Shown here one piece after another: positions 45,736 to 56,128 of a DNA stretch of 64,000 nt. The position numbers and the translations under genes are program-made. Source of the DNA: Halorhodospira halochloris (lineage in GTDB: Bacteria > Pseudomonadota > Gammaproteobacteria > Nitrococcales > Halorhodospiraceae); NCBI RefSeq assembly GCF_002356555.2, contig NZ_AP017372.2, positions 558,001 through 622,000 of the forward strand, given 5' to 3'. How positions within the stretch are numbered: position 1 is the first letter of the stretch; each line of letters begins with the position of its first letter. Under the pieces are notes generated by a model. The model was not told the origin of the DNA and made no database searches. It worked only from the letters and a program-made list of their open reading frames with translations.

Positions 45736-47004
45736 ATGAGCAAAGATATTGACATGGCTGTCGCTACAGCCGCTAAAGCGTTCGATGTCGAGAGCGTCCG
45801 CGCTGACTTTCCAGTCTTGCAACGCCGCTTGCAGGATAAGAGGCTAATCTATCTGGATAGCGCCGCTAGTGCCCAGAAACCTCAAGCAGTGATTGATGCA
45901 GAGATGGACTGCTATAGGCGCTACTACGCTAACGTCCATCGTGGTTTGCATACCCTCTCTCAGGAGTGCACTCGGGAGTTTGAGGCAGCTCGCTCCAAGG
46001 CCAAGGAGTTCATCAACGCTCCCGACTCACGCGAAATAATCTTTGTACGCGGCACAACCGAGGCAATTAATCTGGTTGCTAGCTCATTTCTCGCGCCGCG
46101 TCTTGAGCCGGGTGACGAGATCCTTATCACGCACCTTGAACACCATTCCAATATTGTTCCCTGGCAGCTGCTTGAGCAGCGCTGTGGGGCCAAACTACGG
46201 GTGGTGCCAATAAACGATCAAGGCGAAATCGAGCTGGACTCGGTCGCTGAACTTATGAATGAGCGAACCAAGCTGGTAAGCGTAAGCCACGTCTCCAATA
46301 CTTTAGGTACTGTTAACCCGGTAAGCGATATAGTAACTATGGCCAAGGGACGGGGAATCCCGGTGCTGGTAGACGGGGCGCAGGCGGCGCCGCATCTGCC
46401 TATAGATGTGCAGCAGCTTGAGGCGGATTTTTATGCCTTCTCCGGGCATAAGGTCTACGGGCCGACCGGCATAGGTGTCCTTTACGGGCGGTATGATCTT
46501 CTCGCGCAGATGCAGCCATACCAAGGTGGCGGGGATATGATTAAACGTGTCTCTTTTGGTGGTACTGAATTTGCCGAGCCGCCGGCACGTTTTGAAGCCG
46601 GCACCCCGAACATTGCCGGTGCTATAGGTCTGGGGGCCGCTATTGACTACTTAAATTCCTTTGATCGTCGCCAAGTCGCTGAACACGAGGAGGCACTGCT
46701 GGAGTACGCGGTTGAGCGAATAGCTCAGATTGAAGGTGTAAGTTTAATCGGTAAGCCCGATAAGCGTGCCGGCGCGATTTCCTTTGTAATGGCTGGACCT
46801 CATCCGAACGACGTGGCTATGCTGCTAGATGAGCAGGGTATTGCAGTCCGGGCTGGCCATCATTGTACTCAGCCCTTAATGGAGAGTTACGGTGTTCCAG
46901 CTACTGTGCGAGCCTCAGTTGGCCTGTACAACGGTTACGAGGATATTGATCAACTAGTTGTAGGACTTGGGAAGATCTCACGCATGTTTGCTAACATACA
47001 ATGA
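45736..47004 (+). CDS. sufS: Cysteine desulfurase SufS
   Basis: This is a 422-residue class II cysteine desulfurase that supplies sulfur to SufBCD. PLP Lys239 is in SGHKVYGPTG, and the persulfide-forming Cys377 is in AGHHCTQPLMESYGVP. RGTTEAINLVASSF and VDGAQAAPHLPID are typical. No SufE or SufU gene follows in the window, so the sulfur acceptor must be elsewhere. The first 15 residues (SKDIDMAVATAAKAF) are longer than in E. coli; an in-frame ATG at 45754 is possible. Confidence 0.95.
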   Translation: MSKDIDMAVATAAKAFDVESVRADFPVLQRRLQDKRLIYLDSAASAQKPQAVIDAEMDCYRRYYANVHRGLHTLSQECTREFEAARSKAKEFINAPDSREIIFVRGTTEAINLVASSFLAPRLEPGDEILITHLEHHSNIVPWQLLEQRCGAKLRVVPINDQGEIELDSVAELMNERTKLVSVSHVSNTLGTVNPVSDIVTMAKGRGIPVLVDGAQAAPHLPIDVQQLEADFYAFSGHKVYGPTGIGVLYGRYDLLAQMQPYQGGGDMIKRVSFGGTEFAEPPARFEAGTPNIAGAIGLGAAIDYLNSFDRRQVAEHEEALLEYAVERIAQIEGVSLIGKPDKRAGAISFVMAGPHPNDVAMLLDEQGIAVRAGHHCTQPLMESYGVPATVRASVGLYNGYEDIDQLVVGLGKISRMFANIQ

Positions 47005-47038
47005 GGTACCAGCAAGCATCTGACCGAGGTAACAGAAG

Positions 47039-47752
47039 ATGATACGTGGCTTGGGGGCTGTGGTTATCGTTAGTGGCTTGATCCATATTGCAGGCTGCTA
47101 TGTGCCTCCCGAGGAGGGGGGTGCGCCTCAGGCGCAGGACTCTCGGCAGCCCCAGGCTGCTGGCCGGGATTCCCAGCAGGATGATGGTAGTGACGACAGA
47201 TCAGGGTGGCTCCATCAAGATCAACGAAGCGCTGATGATCGCCGGCAACAGGGTCAATCGCCTGGTTGGGGAAGAGAGCAGGGGGTGAGTGGTCTCTCTA
47301 GGCAAGCGCGGGAGGCGTATGAGGCGGGCAATTACCATAGTGCAGCGGAGAGTTTAGAGTCGGCGCTAGAGCAGGAGCCTGATCATCCGGTATTGCTACA
47401 GAAGTTGGCGGCTGTCAGGTATCAGTTGGGCGATTTCCAGCGCTCGGAAAACCTGGCTCAGCGTGCTATTAGCCGGGGTGGCAATAATAATGACGTGCTG
47501 CGGGAGAGTTGGTGGTTAATAGCTGCCTCGCGTATGCAAGTGGGTGACACTCAGGGGGCACAACAGGCTGCCCAAACTGCGAGTAGGTACGAAAGCGGTG
47601 GCCAGATGCCATCTCCTCCAGGCGGCGGGCAACAACAGCCAGCCGGTCCAGGACAAGGTGGGGGCATGGGCGCACCGGGGCCTGCTCAGCAAGCACCTTT
47701 TGGCGGCCAGCAACAACCCCCTTCCCCGCAGATGGCGCCAGGGAGCTTCTAA
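47039..47752 (+). CDS. TPR-containing lipoprotein
   Basis: This 237-residue predicted lipoprotein has a hydrophobic signal peptide and a lipobox at IHIAGC (lipidated Cys20). A polar Gln/Asp/Ser-rich linker follows (about residues 25-85). Two or three TPR units (about 87-180) contain AREAYEAGNYHSAAESLESA and LAAVRYQLGDFQRSENLA. The low-complexity C-terminus is rich in Gly, Gln and Pro. It lies 35 bp after sufS and may be cotranscribed. The role is unknown; periplasmic TPR lipoproteins often scaffold envelope complexes. Confidence 0.78.
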   Translation: MIRGLGAVVIVSGLIHIAGCYVPPEEGGAPQAQDSRQPQAAGRDSQQDDGSDDRSGWLHQDQRSADDRRQQGQSPGWGREQGVSGLSRQAREAYEAGNYHSAAESLESALEQEPDHPVLLQKLAAVRYQLGDFQRSENLAQRAISRGGNNNDVLRESWWLIAASRMQVGDTQGAQQAAQTASRYESGGQMPSPPGGGQQQPAGPGQGGGMGAPGPAQQAPFGGQQQPPSPQMAPGSF

Positions 47753-47946
47753 AGCCAGTTGAGCTGCGCAACTCTCCTGGAGCGCTGAGCCCTGGAGCGC
47801 TAAGCTTTGCAATCATTCGCGGGAGAGGTTGGTGGCGCTATCCATGGCAGCTGGATCGGTAAGAATCGCTCTTACTGCTTTGCTCAACTGGGTTTAGAGG
47901 GGCAATCAATCTTGCGGCGCTGATAGGTAGAGCGTATAGCACCCAC
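47753..47946. other. Intergenic stretch between the TPR lipoprotein and the light-harvesting terminator
   Basis: This 194-bp stretch contains the direct repeat CTGGAGCGCT (about 47777-47801) and a short palindromic GAGCGCTAAGC region. No gene, promoter or RNA was recognised. Confidence 0.5.
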
Positions 47947-47984
47947 AAAAAAACCGGCCAACTTAGTTATAAAGTTGGCCGGTT
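47947..47984 (-). terminator. Rho-independent terminator of the light-harvesting operon
   Basis: Read on the minus strand, AACCGGCCAACTT and AAGTTGGCCGGTT flank a short loop, and the second arm is followed by a run of T. It lies about 63 bp downstream of the alpha gene stop, as expected for the end of a highly expressed operon. Confidence 0.88.
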
Positions 47985-48046
47985 ACTACACGTACCGCTA
48001 AGTTGTGCTTGCCGCGAGTCGCTGCGGCAAGACTCTAAGAGCCAAC

Positions 48047-48244
48047 TTAGCCGTCGTAGGAAGTACGGGCCCAGATGCCCGGATTCTCATCCATGTAGTA
48101 CTCCGCTGCAGGCGCACCTTCCAGCCAGTTGAAGCGCTCTGAGCTGATGCAGGCGAAATGCACTGCGAACGCCAGCAGCGCGAAGAACAGGTGGAAGCCT
48201 ACCGCAGTCATGCGAAAGTCAACAAATTTCCAAAGTTTCCACAT
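48047..48244 (-). CDS. Light-harvesting complex alpha polypeptide
   Basis: This 65-residue antenna polypeptide has the standard alpha layout. The N-terminal WKLWKFVDFRMTAV is cytoplasmic. One membrane helix follows with bacteriochlorophyll-ligand His29 (LLAFAVHFACISS), then ERFNWLEG. A second His at position 18 (VGFHLFF) lies 11 residues before it. The C-terminal tail is acidic and 20 residues long. AAGGAGA precedes the ATG. It follows the beta gene by 19 bp, the usual beta-alpha order. No reaction-centre genes are in the window, so this is a stand-alone antenna operon and LH1 or LH2 type cannot be decided. Confidence 0.92.
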   Translation of the reverse strand: MWKLWKFVDFRMTAVGFHLFFALLAFAVHFACISSERFNWLEGAPAAEYYMDENPGIWARTSYDG

Positions 48245-48263
48245 GGTTAAGTCTCCTTAGCCG

Positions 48264-48524
48264 TTAGCCGATTACGGGCATTTGTTGAGCAGCGGCAGTT
48301 ACACTGCTGGCTTGCTCTTGAACCGAGGTGAGTGCGGAACGCACGTAATCCGGCGCATGATCCTCAAGGCGGTTACCGGCACGGCCTTGGTGGAACGGAC
48401 GCCAGGCGTAGGCCAAAGCGTTGGCGATCAGGCCGATCGACCAGTAAGCATGCATGCCGAGCATGTTCATCTCGTGGATCTCTTGGCACTCCTCGTCGGT
48501 GAGGCCCGTGCGAATGTCAGTCAT
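48264..48524 (-). CDS. Light-harvesting complex beta polypeptide, ligand His replaced by Asn
   Basis: This is an 86-residue antenna beta polypeptide, longer than the common 45-70. The family pattern is clear: a polar N-terminus with LTDEECQEIHEMN, a membrane helix, and AYAWRPF at its end. Aligning on WRPF, His17 matches the conserved upstream His, but the ligand His six residues before the Trp is Asn35 (LIANALAYAWRPF; the codon is AAC). An extra His25 is near the middle of the helix. A 42-residue polar tail follows Phe44. GGAGGT before the ATG indicates strong translation. Confidence 0.88.
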   Translation of the reverse strand: MTDIRTGLTDEECQEIHEMNMLGMHAYWSIGLIANALAYAWRPFHQGRAGNRLEDHAPDYVRSALTSVQEQASSVTAAAQQMPVIG

Positions 48525-48756
48525 GGTACTACCTCCGTATTGGACTTTATGTCATCCTCAGCCGTTATGCTCTTGAGACGCCGGCTTGGGATGTTACTGC
48601 AACCTCTGCTGCCTACATACCCGACCCGGGTTACTAACTCGAGCCGCGGAACCATCATTTATAAGCTCAGATCCTGCTTGACCGGTGCCTGTGGCTACCG
48701 GATCCCTTCCCTGGCGTCGAGCATAGGATGTTACGTAAAGGGGGGAGAACACAATA
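48525..48756. promoter_or_regulatory. Divergent control region of the light-harvesting operon and rplU leader
   Basis: This gene-free region lies upstream of the light-harvesting beta gene on one side and of the rplU leader on the other. It must contain the antenna promoter. No clear sigma-70 pair or PpsR/CrtJ-type TGT-N12-ACA palindrome could be fixed by eye. A TTGACC at 48678-48683 could be a -35 box facing rplU, with no convincing -10. Nothing else was recognised. Confidence 0.4.
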
Positions 48757-48784
48757 GAAGGTGCGCTTTCGCCGCACTTTTTTT
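48757..48784 (+). terminator. Intrinsic-terminator-like hairpin in the rplU leader
   Basis: On the plus strand AAGGTGCG pairs with CGCACTTT (one G-T pair) around a CTTTCGC loop, followed by seven or more T. No plus-strand gene ends nearby, the closest being about 1 kb upstream. It therefore ends either a short leader transcript of rplU (start 48909) or a small RNA. An attenuator role is plausible but inferred. Confidence 0.6.
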
Positions 48785-48908
48785 GTCTGCTCCTCGTGGC
48801 AATGCCTTTGCGGCTTTACCTGTGCGGCTTGATCGTCTATCATACCACGCACTTCGCAACTCTGCGATTATAAAGAATCGATAGGTAGAACATAGGAGCA
48901 CAAGGCTG

Positions 48909-49223
48909 ATGTACGCGGTGATCCGTAGTGGCGGCAAACAGTATCGCGTCACCGAGGGAGATGTGGTGCGGGTTGAGAAGCTGTCAGCACAGGTCGGGGA
49001 AAAGATTAATCTCGACGACGTATTGATGGTAGGAAGCAAAGGTGACGTCAAGATCGGTGCGCCGCGAGTTGAGGGCAGCACGGTTCAGGCTGAGGTTGTA
49101 GATCAGGGGCGGGGCCGCAAGATTGATGTGACCAAGTTCAAAAGGCGTAAGAACTATCGTCGCCACCATGGGCATCGCCAGTCTTATACCGAGCTAAAAA
49201 TCACCGGCATTAGTGCCGGCTGA
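48909..49223 (+). CDS. rplU: 50S ribosomal protein L21
   Basis: This 104-residue protein has the L21 start [20 protein letters not shown] and the C-terminal [20 protein letters not shown] that binds 23S rRNA. It begins the rplU-rpmA-obgE-proB block, whose order matches Pseudomonas. A terminator-like hairpin lies about 125 bp upstream. Confidence 0.97.
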   Translation: MYAVIRSGGKQYRVTEGDVVRVEKLSAQVGEKINLDDVLMVGSKGDVKIGAPRVEGSTVQAEVVDQGRGRKIDVTKFKRRKNYRRHHGHRQSYTELKITGISAG

Positions 49224-49240
49224 CTGGAGGAGTAAACGAG

Positions 49241-49498
49241 ATGGCGCACAAAAAGGCTGGTGGAAGCACCAAGAACGGACGCGATTCGCATTCTAAACGT
49301 CTTGGTGTCAAAAGATTTGGTGGTGAGCAGGTTAACGCCGGGAGCATAATAGTGCGCCAGCGCGGAACGCACTTTCATCCTGGTGATTATGTCGGTATTG
49401 GCAAAGACCACACTCTCTTCGCCAAGCGTGATGGCCGTGTAGTGTTTGAGCGTAAGGGGCCCAACAAGCGTCGCCAAGTTCGGATTGAGGCGATCTGA
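49241..49498 (+). CDS. rpmA: 50S ribosomal protein L27
   Basis: This 85-residue protein starts [20 protein letters not shown], the N-terminal tail that reaches the peptidyl transferase centre. It continues with [20 protein letters not shown]. It is unprocessed (starts directly with AHKKAGGS), as in other Gammaproteobacteria. GGAGGAG lies upstream. A rho-independent terminator follows. Confidence 0.97.
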   Translation: MAHKKAGGSTKNGRDSHSKRLGVKRFGGEQVNAGSIIVRQRGTHFHPGDYVGIGKDHTLFAKRDGRVVFERKGPNKRRQVRIEAI

Positions 49499-49528
49499 TT
49501 GGCCAGCGGAAAACGTTCCGACACTTAA

Positions 49529-49557
49529 GCCCCGCCCCAGAGCGGGGTTTTTTATTT
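49529..49557 (+). terminator. Rho-independent terminator after rpmA
   Basis: GCCCCGC pairs with GCGGGG around CCCAGA and is followed by TTTTTTATTTT. It separates rplU-rpmA from obgE, so obgE is transcribed by readthrough or from its own promoter. Confidence 0.88.
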
Positions 49558-49566
49558 TCTGACTGA

Positions 49567-51739
<2,173 letters not shown>

Positions 51740-51768
51740 ATATTGAACTGAGTTTGGCATGGCTAACT

Positions 51769-53646
51769 ATGGCTAGGCGGATCTTAAGTGGGCGTTGTCT
51801 CAGATTTTTCCTCTGTAAGGGGTTATTGCTAGGGCTTGTGCTAGGTCATGTTGGAGGGTGCGCCTTATGGCAACCCTTGAACGGCGGCAGAGATGCGATA
51901 GAGGCGATTCGCGCGGCGGACCAGAGTCGTCTGGAAGAGGCGCTGGAAGTGGGAGACCTGACTTCCTATACGGATCAAGTTGGCCGCAACCTCCTCCACT
52001 ACGCTGCAGTCCATGGGCAGGACTCTATGCTGGTATCGCTGCTGGAGTACGGCATATCGCCTAATAAAACCGATAATTCGGGGCGTTTGCCTTTGCACTA
52101 TGCGCTTGAAAGTGATTTAACGCCCGCATTGGCAGATTTGCTCGAGGCAACTCAAAGAGTCGATCAGCCGGACGAGCAAGGCCTTACGCCGCTCATGCTG
52201 GCTGCCAGGAATGGCCAACATGAGGTGGTTGAAAAACTGCTCGCAGCTGGTGCTGACCCTGATCGACGTGATGAGCTAGGTGCTACTGCCTTGTCATTGG
52301 CAGCGGCTGCTGATCATCCCCGTGCGGTTAGCATCTTACGGCAAGTAACTGAGCGTCCCCCGTCTGCCTACGCAGCTGCCGATGTGGTGCGGGCTGGCGA
52401 TGTCGAAACCCTGAATTGGATGATTGAACACGGGCTTGATATCTGGGCCACATGGGAGGAGAGCGGCCAGGAGATGAATTTGGCTGCGGTGGCGGTTGAT
52501 TCAAGCCCGCAAGCGGCAGCTCTACTAATGCGCTATGGTGCCGGTTTAGATGCTACCGGTGATAAGGCCTTGGTTGCAGTAGCCCTGCGTGGCGACGTCT
52601 CACGTGTTAAAGAGCTGTTGGCCGCCGGTGCTGACCCTAATGCTGAAGTGCCCAGAGCCGATGCTGCTGGGCGTAAGGTGTTGATGGAAGTGTCCCGTTT
52701 GGGCTTGGTTGATACAGCCATGGCCCTGATTGAAGCGGGCGCTGATCCGCAGCTCGCTGATGAGCACGGTGCAGATAGTCTCTGGCATGCTGCTGTAGGT
52801 TATATCTCAAGACGCGATAGAGCAGCGGGGCTTGAGCGCGGTAGTAGTCGTGACGATATTCTACTCGCCTTACTGGAGGCTGGCGCTAGCCCAAGTGGTG
52901 GTGACCGTTTTGAGTTTACTCCCTTGCATGCCGCCGCGGCATGGGGGAGTAAGGAGAGCGTACAGGCGCTCTTGGATGCGGGGGCAGCACTGGAGAGCAC
53001 TGATCGTAACGGACGCACCCCGCTGGTTTTTGCTGCGCAGTTTGGCAATGCGCAGACCTTGCAAGAATTGATTGATAGTGGCGCTGATCCGTCGGCAGTT
53101 TCATACATAGGTTCTAGCGTTGTGACCTATGCTAGGCTCGCGGATAGGTTAGCCGGTGATGGCGCTTCAGGTGTGGCCGAGCTGGTTCGTTCGGCGGGGG
53201 GCGGAAAGAGTCCAGGGCCACGCAGCGGCACCCCGAGCTTGTCAGTAAGTAGCGATGAGCGCAGGGTAATGCGCCTTGATCAGCCAGTTGCGGTCTATGA
53301 TAGTGCTGATCCGGGCGGTTCGAGCGGCAGATTCCTACCTTATACCACTACTTGTAGCGGGATTTCTTGCATCTATCCCCCTGTGGTTGTCTTGCCGGCG
53401 GGAACTGTGGTTGAGTTGATTTACCGCGAGGCAGGATCATCAGGTAGGCTGCATAGCATTTACATGGTTCAAGAGTCCGGGCTGCGTGGCTTTCTCTTTG
53501 AGGATGATCTTTATGGGGCTTGGCCGCCTGCGGGGGCGGCAGCGAGTGAGCTGACGGTAGGCCGAGTTGCGCACATCAGGGGCATGCGCTGGGTTGAGGA
53601 ATTTGATGTAAATCTCACTGAGGCTAGCGGCGGGCTGATTTGGTAA
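51769..53646 (+). CDS. Ankyrin-repeat lipoprotein with SH3-like C-terminal domain
   Basis: This is a protein of about 625 residues. A signal peptide with lipobox HVGGC (Cys about residue 31) is followed by about ten ankyrin repeats (residues 45-465), for example GLTPLMLAARNGQHEVVEKL and FTPLHAAAAWGSKESVQALL. A linker and a C-terminal beta-rich domain (about 495-600) follow; the latter contains two Cys in TTTCSGISCIYPP and resembles SH3-like wall-associated domains. It is not in the Pseudomonas proB-rpsT interval. It is probably exposed in the periplasm or on the outer membrane. ATG at 51769 is favoured over a TTG at 51754. Confidence 0.8.
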   Translation: MARRILSGRCLRFFLCKGLLLGLVLGHVGGCALWQPLNGGRDAIEAIRAADQSRLEEALEVGDLTSYTDQVGRNLLHYAAVHGQDSMLVSLLEYGISPNKTDNSGRLPLHYALESDLTPALADLLEATQRVDQPDEQGLTPLMLAARNGQHEVVEKLLAAGADPDRRDELGATALSLAAAADHPRAVSILRQVTERPPSAYAAADVVRAGDVETLNWMIEHGLDIWATWEESGQEMNLAAVAVDSSPQAAALLMRYGAGLDATGDKALVAVALRGDVSRVKELLAAGADPNAEVPRADAAGRKVLMEVSRLGLVDTAMALIEAGADPQLADEHGADSLWHAAVGYISRRDRAAGLERGSSRDDILLALLEAGASPSGGDRFEFTPLHAAAAWGSKESVQALLDAGAALESTDRNGRTPLVFAAQFGNAQTLQELIDSGADPSAVSYIGSSVVTYARLADRLAGDGASGVAELVRSAGGGKSPGPRSGTPSLSVSSDERRVMRLDQPVAVYDSADPGGSSGRFLPYTTTCSGISCIYPPVVVLPAGTVVELIYREAGSSGRLHSIYMVQESGLRGFLFEDDLYGAWPPAGAAASELTVGRVAHIRGMRWVEEFDVNLTEASGGLIW

Positions 53647-53867
53647 GCGGATGGGGCGGACCTAAGACGGTGCCATGTCGCCAAACCAGCCGAGGGGCGC
53701 TGCCCGGGGGTTGCTGGCCGAGGCAGGTATGCTGGGGAGATCGACGTAGCGCCCTAAAATCCCAGTGGATCAGTTAACCTGCCTCGTTTCCATGCTGCCC
53801 GCCTAGAAAGCTAAATAAAGGCTAGAGATCCAGCCATAGATCCATACAGGTGGTTTTGAGCTCACTC

Positions 53868-54134
53868 TTAGCTAGCTAGGCTGCGGACCTTGTCGTTGAG
53901 GCGTGACTTATGCCTTGCTGCCTTATTCTTGTGGATTATGCCGCGATTAGCAGAGCGGTCGATCACGCGTACAGCACTGCGATAAGCCTCTTGTGCCTTG
54001 CTAGGATCCCCGCCTTTGACGGCTTGCAGTACTCTCTTGATTGAGGTGCGCATCTCACTGCGCCGCGACTTGTTGCGCTTGCGTCGACCTTCTGCCTGAA
54101 TTGCGCGTTTTTTGGCGCTGGGGATGTTCGCCAC
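53868..54134 (-). CDS. rpsT: 30S ribosomal protein S20
   Basis: This 88-residue, Lys/Arg-rich helical protein starts [20 protein letters not shown] and ends with [19 protein letters not shown], typical S20. It lies divergent from murJ as in Pseudomonas. The 220-bp gap after its stop, towards the ankyrin gene, shows no recognisable feature. Confidence 0.97.
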   Translation of the reverse strand: MANIPSAKKRAIQAEGRRKRNKSRRSEMRTSIKRVLQAVKGGDPSKAQEAYRSAVRVIDRSANRGIIHKNKAARHKSRLNDKVRSLAS

Positions 54135-54389
54135 GATTACACTCCTGCCTAATGATCGTTTACAAAGAGTAACTCTGTTCTTCTAATCGTAATCTTTCTT
54201 TGAATCGCTGCAACGGGGTCGGTCTCGATGACTAACCCTCTGACAATGGTAGGCGATCAGATAGACGCGATACTATGCCCTCGCTGAAGAGTTATGTCAA
54301 GGTCTACGAGAGAAATAGCACTTTTGCGGTGCTTGTGGGCGGTGTTAAGGGTCTATGTTGAGGTACAATTCCTGCCCTTGAGGCGCGAA
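54135..54389. other. Upstream region of rpsT
   Basis: This part of the 344-bp divergent gap between rpsT and murJ holds the rpsT leader. A small hairpin AGCAC-TTTTGCG-GTGCT is at about 54317. No RNA gene was recognised. The rest of the gap holds a half copy of the palindromic element. Confidence 0.45.
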
Positions 54390-54440
54390 GACCTCCACAC
54401 CGGGGCAACTAAGTGGCGCAGGGGGAGTTGCTAGGGGAGC
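54390..54440 (-). repeat. Half copy of the palindromic element (copy H)
   Basis: Only one side remains: GAAGACCTCCACACCGGGGC, the type-2 arm AACTAAGTGGCGCAGGGGGA and GTTGCTAGGGG. The partner arm and most of the core are gone, so no large hairpin can form. It lies about 40 bp upstream of the murJ start, possibly within its promoter or leader. Confidence 0.75.
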
Positions 54441-54478
54441 CGTATTGGTAATCTTGCAAATTTTGCAGCGAGGCGTAC

Positions 54479-56053
54479 GTGGTTACAGGCCTTTTTCGGC
54501 ATATCTTTACATTTGGTTCACTGACTTTTGTCTCGCGTATCCTTGGTCTAGGACGGGACATAATCATAGCCAGCGTTTTCGGTTCAAGCGCGCAGACGGA
54601 CGCCTTCATCGTTGCCTTCAAGATACCCAATTTTATGCGTCGGATTACCGCCGAGGGGGCGTTCTCTCAGGCGTTTGTCCCGGTTTTGACCGATTATAAG
54701 ACCAGCCGCAGCCATGCCCAGGTCCGCGAGATGGTTGCCTCTGTGGCGGGTACCCTGGCGGCATTCCTTGCCGGTATAGTGGTGCTTGGTATGCTCGCTG
54801 CGCCGGCAGTTGTTTATATCTTCGCGCCCGGTTTTAGCAATGATCCGTACCGCTTTGAGTTGACCGCACAGCTATTGGTTCTAACCTTTCCTTATATCCT
54901 ATTGATATCGCTGGTTGCCTGCGCCGGAGCGGTGCTGCATACCTGTAACAGATTTGCCTCATTTGCCTTTGCCCCGGTTTTGCTCAATGCCACGTTGATT
55001 GCGGCTGCGTTGTGGTTGTCGCCTTTGCTCGATGAGCCTATTTGGGCTTTGGGTATTGGGGTTGCGGTGGCCGGGGTATTACAGCTGCTCCTGCAATTGC
55101 CGTTTCTCTATCGTGAGGGGTTGCTGGTTTTGCCGCGTCCCTCGCTGCGCCATGCAGGAGTGCGGCGAGTAGCTAAGCTGATGGGGCCAGCTGTGCTCGG
55201 CTCTTCGGTCATGCAGATAAACCTGCTAGTGGATACGATTCTGGCCTCATTTCTGATTGCTGGCAGTGTAAGTTGGCTCTACTTTTCCGACCGACTGGTT
55301 GAGTTCCCTCTCGGTGTATTTGGCATTGCTTTAGGGACTATCCTGCTACCGCGCTTGTCAGCTGAACACGTAAACAGCGCCCCTGAGCATTTTTCGCGGA
55401 CCTTGGACTGGGGGTTTAAGCTGGTAGTGGTGGTCATCGCGCCAGCCACGCTCGGGCTAATGGTGTTGGCCGGCCCTATTTTGGCGACGCTCTTTCAGTA
55501 TGGGGAGTTCGGCCCTAGTGATGTAGTTGCAGCCGGCTATTCACTTGCTGCTTATAGCCTCGGGCTGTTTGGCTTCGTTATGGTTAAGGTTCTTACCCCC
55601 GGATATTTTTCCCGGGAAGATATGACTACCCCGGTAAAATGTGCTGTAGTTGCTGTGATAGTCAACCTAGTTCTGTCAGTTACCGCTGTTTGGTGGCTAC
55701 ACGAGACAGCGTATGGCCATGTTGCTCTGGCCGCGGCGACGGCGGTTTCTGCCACTGTCAACTCAGCGCTGCTCTATTATGGCTTGCGTCGCAAAGGGGT
55801 ATATAAGCCCGGTGCCGGCTGGTTGGCGCTGGCGATCAAAGTGGCGGTAGCAACCTTCTCTATGGGGTTGGTTTTGCTCTATCCGGCGTTGCAGCTGGAG
55901 GCGTGGCTGGAAGCTGAACTGCAAGTCCGTCTCTTGTGGCTGGTAGCGGCGGTATTCGGCGGCATGTTGGTCTATATTGGGATGCTGTATGCCCTAGGCA
56001 TGCGCTTGGCAGAGTTTAGGGAGCCGCCGGTAAGTGATGCAGCAGCGCATTGA
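54479..56053 (+). CDS. murJ: Lipid II flippase MurJ
   Basis: This is a 524-residue polytopic protein of the MOP superfamily with about fourteen helices. It starts FRHIFTFGSLTFVSRILGLG and has RRITAEGAFSQAFVPVL, the charged segment characteristic of MurJ/MviN. It flips lipid II for peptidoglycan synthesis. The only suitable start after an in-frame stop at about 54449 is GTG 54479, with GAGG seven bases upstream. It precedes ribF as in Pseudomonas. Confidence 0.95.
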   Translation: MVTGLFRHIFTFGSLTFVSRILGLGRDIIIASVFGSSAQTDAFIVAFKIPNFMRRITAEGAFSQAFVPVLTDYKTSRSHAQVREMVASVAGTLAAFLAGIVVLGMLAAPAVVYIFAPGFSNDPYRFELTAQLLVLTFPYILLISLVACAGAVLHTCNRFASFAFAPVLLNATLIAAALWLSPLLDEPIWALGIGVAVAGVLQLLLQLPFLYREGLLVLPRPSLRHAGVRRVAKLMGPAVLGSSVMQINLLVDTILASFLIAGSVSWLYFSDRLVEFPLGVFGIALGTILLPRLSAEHVNSAPEHFSRTLDWGFKLVVVVIAPATLGLMVLAGPILATLFQYGEFGPSDVVAAGYSLAAYSLGLFGFVMVKVLTPGYFSREDMTTPVKCAVVAVIVNLVLSVTAVWWLHETAYGHVALAAATAVSATVNSALLYYGLRRKGVYKPGAGWLALAIKVAVATFSMGLVLLYPALQLEAWLEAELQVRLLWLVAAVFGGMLVYIGMLYALGMRLAEFREPPVSDAAAH

Positions 56054-56128
56054 TTGCCTGCTCGGGCGCGCCGGTTCTGGTCGAACTGGCAGTGAAGCTA
56101 GTACACTTGAGGTTTTTGCCGATTATCC

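Noticed and set aside
48660-48784. 4.5S, 6S or other known structural RNA upstream of rplU
   Set aside because: No conserved loop or tetraloop motif of those RNAs was found; only the terminator-like hairpin is supported.
48282-48884. 200-codon plus-strand open frame across the light-harvesting beta gene and its promoter
   Set aside because: The minus strand encodes a recognisable antenna polypeptide with a strong ribosome site; the plus frame has no family resemblance and crosses a terminator-like hairpin.
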